A stretch of DNA of 6,004 nucleotides from Bacillota bacterium (GTDB lineage: Bacteria > Bacillota > Clostridia > Peptostreptococcales > Anaerovoracaceae): assembly GCA_017537495.1 (NCBI GenBank), contig JAFYKS010000081.1, positions 1 to 6,004 of the forward strand. The letters are read 5' to 3'. The stretch's first letter is position 1. Every line of letters begins with the position of its first letter. Made by a program: the position numbers and the translations under genes. Below are positions 4,974 to 6,004 of this stretch, in pieces. The notes under the pieces are model-generated. The model was not told the DNA's origin. It did not search any database and saw nothing but the letters and a program-made list of their open reading frames with translations.

Positions 4974-6004
4974 TTCCATATCTTTCAGGAATGCTTTGTA
5001 TCCTCTTACTGCTTCGTAAACATCTGCCTTGCTTGCCACTTCCATCGGTGCATGCATGCACAGCAGTGCTACGCCGCTGTCGATAACTTCCATGCCGTAG
5101 CGAGCTGTAATCCAGGCGATAGTACCGCCGCCGCCCACATCGACCTTGCCCAGTTCGGCAGTCTGGAATGCCACACCGTTATCATCAAAGATTTTACGGA
5201 GGGCTGCCATGTATTCCGGATTAGCATCGCTGGAACCACCTTTTCCGCGGGAGCCGGTAAATTTGCAGAATACCAGACCTTTGCCGAAGAATGCTGTGTT
5301 CTTCTTTTCATATACTTCAGGGAAGAGCGGGTCATAAGCTGCACTTACATCGGAAGACAGCATCTTGGAGTTCTGCAGGCAGCGTCTTACTGCCAGGTTG
5401 GAATCCAGTCCGCAGAGAGCCAGAACTTCTGCAGTCATGTTTTCAAAGAACATGCTCTGCATACCGCTGGCACCGTAGCTGCCGATTTCTTCCTTGTCCA
5501 CAAGCAGGCAGCAGGAAGTCTTCTTCGGAGTTTCCTTCTGATCCAGAATTGCCTTCAGAGATGTGAATGCGCAGATTCTGTCGTCATGTCCGTATGCCAG
5601 AATCATGCTGCGGTCAAGGCCCAGTTCTCTGGCCTTACCGGATGGTACGATTTCCAGCTCTGCAGAAAGGAAGTCTTCTTCTTCCATGCCGTATTTATCT
5701 TCCAGCAGCTTGAGAATAGCTGCCTTCACGCCTTCATTCTTTTCTGCTTCTTCACCGTCTTCGCCTTCTTCTCTGGTAATCAGAGGCTTGCTTCCGATGA
5801 GCAGATCCAGCTTTTCCCCTTCGATTACCACGCTGGCCTTCTTATCCATCTGCGCAGCACCCAGATGCGGCAGAACATCGGTAATGGTGAATACAGGGTC
5901 ATTGTCGCACTCACCGATATTTACGTCAATAACAGTTCCATCCTTCTTCACTACTACGCCGTGCAGCGCCAGAGGAATAGTCACCCACTGATACTTCTTG
6001 ATAC
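4971..6004 (-). CDS. M18 family aminopeptidase, 5' end beyond window
   Basis: This is a zinc metallo-aminopeptidase of family M18 (aspartyl aminopeptidase/aminopeptidase I), which removes N-terminal residues from peptides, often acidic ones, as large cytoplasmic oligomers. The last 343 residues are visible; full members have about 430-470, so roughly 100 N-terminal residues, including the first metal-ligand histidine, lie past the right edge. The frame is open to the edge: the codons for IKKYQW precede the GTG at 5984-5982, so that GTG is internal, not a start. Counting from that Ile, GHDDR at 138-142 holds the metal-bridging Asp, DKEEIGS at 169-175 the Glu pair, SSDVSAAYDP at 216-225 another Asp ligand, and CMHAPMEVAS at 315-324 the last His ligand. 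An acidic patch (REEGEDGEEAEKNEG, 77-91) precedes a helix. It is co-transcribed with the asparaginase gene downstream. Family certain; peptide preference inferred. Confidence 0.95.
   Translation of the reverse strand, partial: IKKYQWVTIPLALHGVVVKKDGTVIDVNIGECDNDPVFTITDVLPHLGAAQMDKKASVVIEGEKLDLLIGSKPLITREEGEDGEEAEKNEGVKAAILKLLEDKYGMEEEDFLSAELEIVPSGKARELGLDRSMILAYGHDDRICAFTSLKAILDQKETPKKTSCCLLVDKEEIGSYGASGMQSMFFENMTAEVLALCGLDSNLAVRRCLQNSKMLSSDVSAAYDPLFPEVYEKKNTAFFGKGLVFCKFTGSRGKGGSSDANPEYMAALRKIFDDNGVAFQTAELGKVDVGGGGTIAWITARYGMEVIDSGVALLCMHAPMEVASKADVYEAVRGYKAFLKDME

Noticed and set aside
5982..5984. GTG as the start codon of the M18 aminopeptidase
   Set aside because: The frame continues upstream to the window edge with the coding-like IKKYQW, no Shine-Dalgarno sequence precedes the GTG, and the protein would lack the N-terminal third of the catalytic domain.

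Overview
This 6 kb window looks like chromosomal housekeeping DNA from a low-to-mid GC Gram-positive anaerobe, most likely class Clostridia. The grounds are AGGAGG-type ribosome binding sites, TATAAT promoters, the yicC-gmk-rpoZ gene order and the clostridial flavour of the M18 aminopeptidase. The family or genus cannot be fixed from the window; Lachnospiraceae-like or Anaerovoracaceae-like bacteria are guesses. No insertion sequences, tRNA or rRNA genes, CRISPR arrays or phage genes were seen, and no stretch over 300 bases lacks a gene.

Layout. Positions 1-692 (minus) hold most of a PPP-type metallophosphoesterase that runs off the left edge. Upstream of it on the same strand are rpoZ (772-966), gmk (966-1598) and yicC (1679-2563). 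Transcription of this block therefore runs yicC -> gmk -> rpoZ -> terminator -> phosphatase. gmk and rpoZ are coupled by a one-base stop/start overlap, and a well-formed promoter precedes gmk. A strong hairpin terminator follows rpoZ just ahead of the phosphatase start. From yicC a 146-bp divergent intergenic region leads to a plus-strand PLP-dependent aminotransferase (2710-3900). That gene converges on a minus-strand pair, an M18 aminopeptidase (4971 to the right edge, 5' end missing) followed by a type I asparaginase (3948-4961). The convergent genes share a bidirectional terminator.

How the genes fit together. The left block is information processing and nucleotide metabolism: an RNase-like YicC protein, GMP phosphorylation and the RNA polymerase omega subunit. 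The right block looks like amino acid salvage. A peptidase of a family that includes aspartyl aminopeptidases is co-transcribed with asparaginase, next to an aspartate-aminotransferase-like enzyme. Peptide -> Asp/Asn -> Asp -> oxaloacetate is a plausible but unproven link. The main oddities are the absence of a remA gene between yicC and gmk, a GC-rich dyad between the divergent promoters, an identical 11-base extended -10 box at two promoters, and the rpoZ terminator placed very close to the next gene. I found no convincing undescribed system here.
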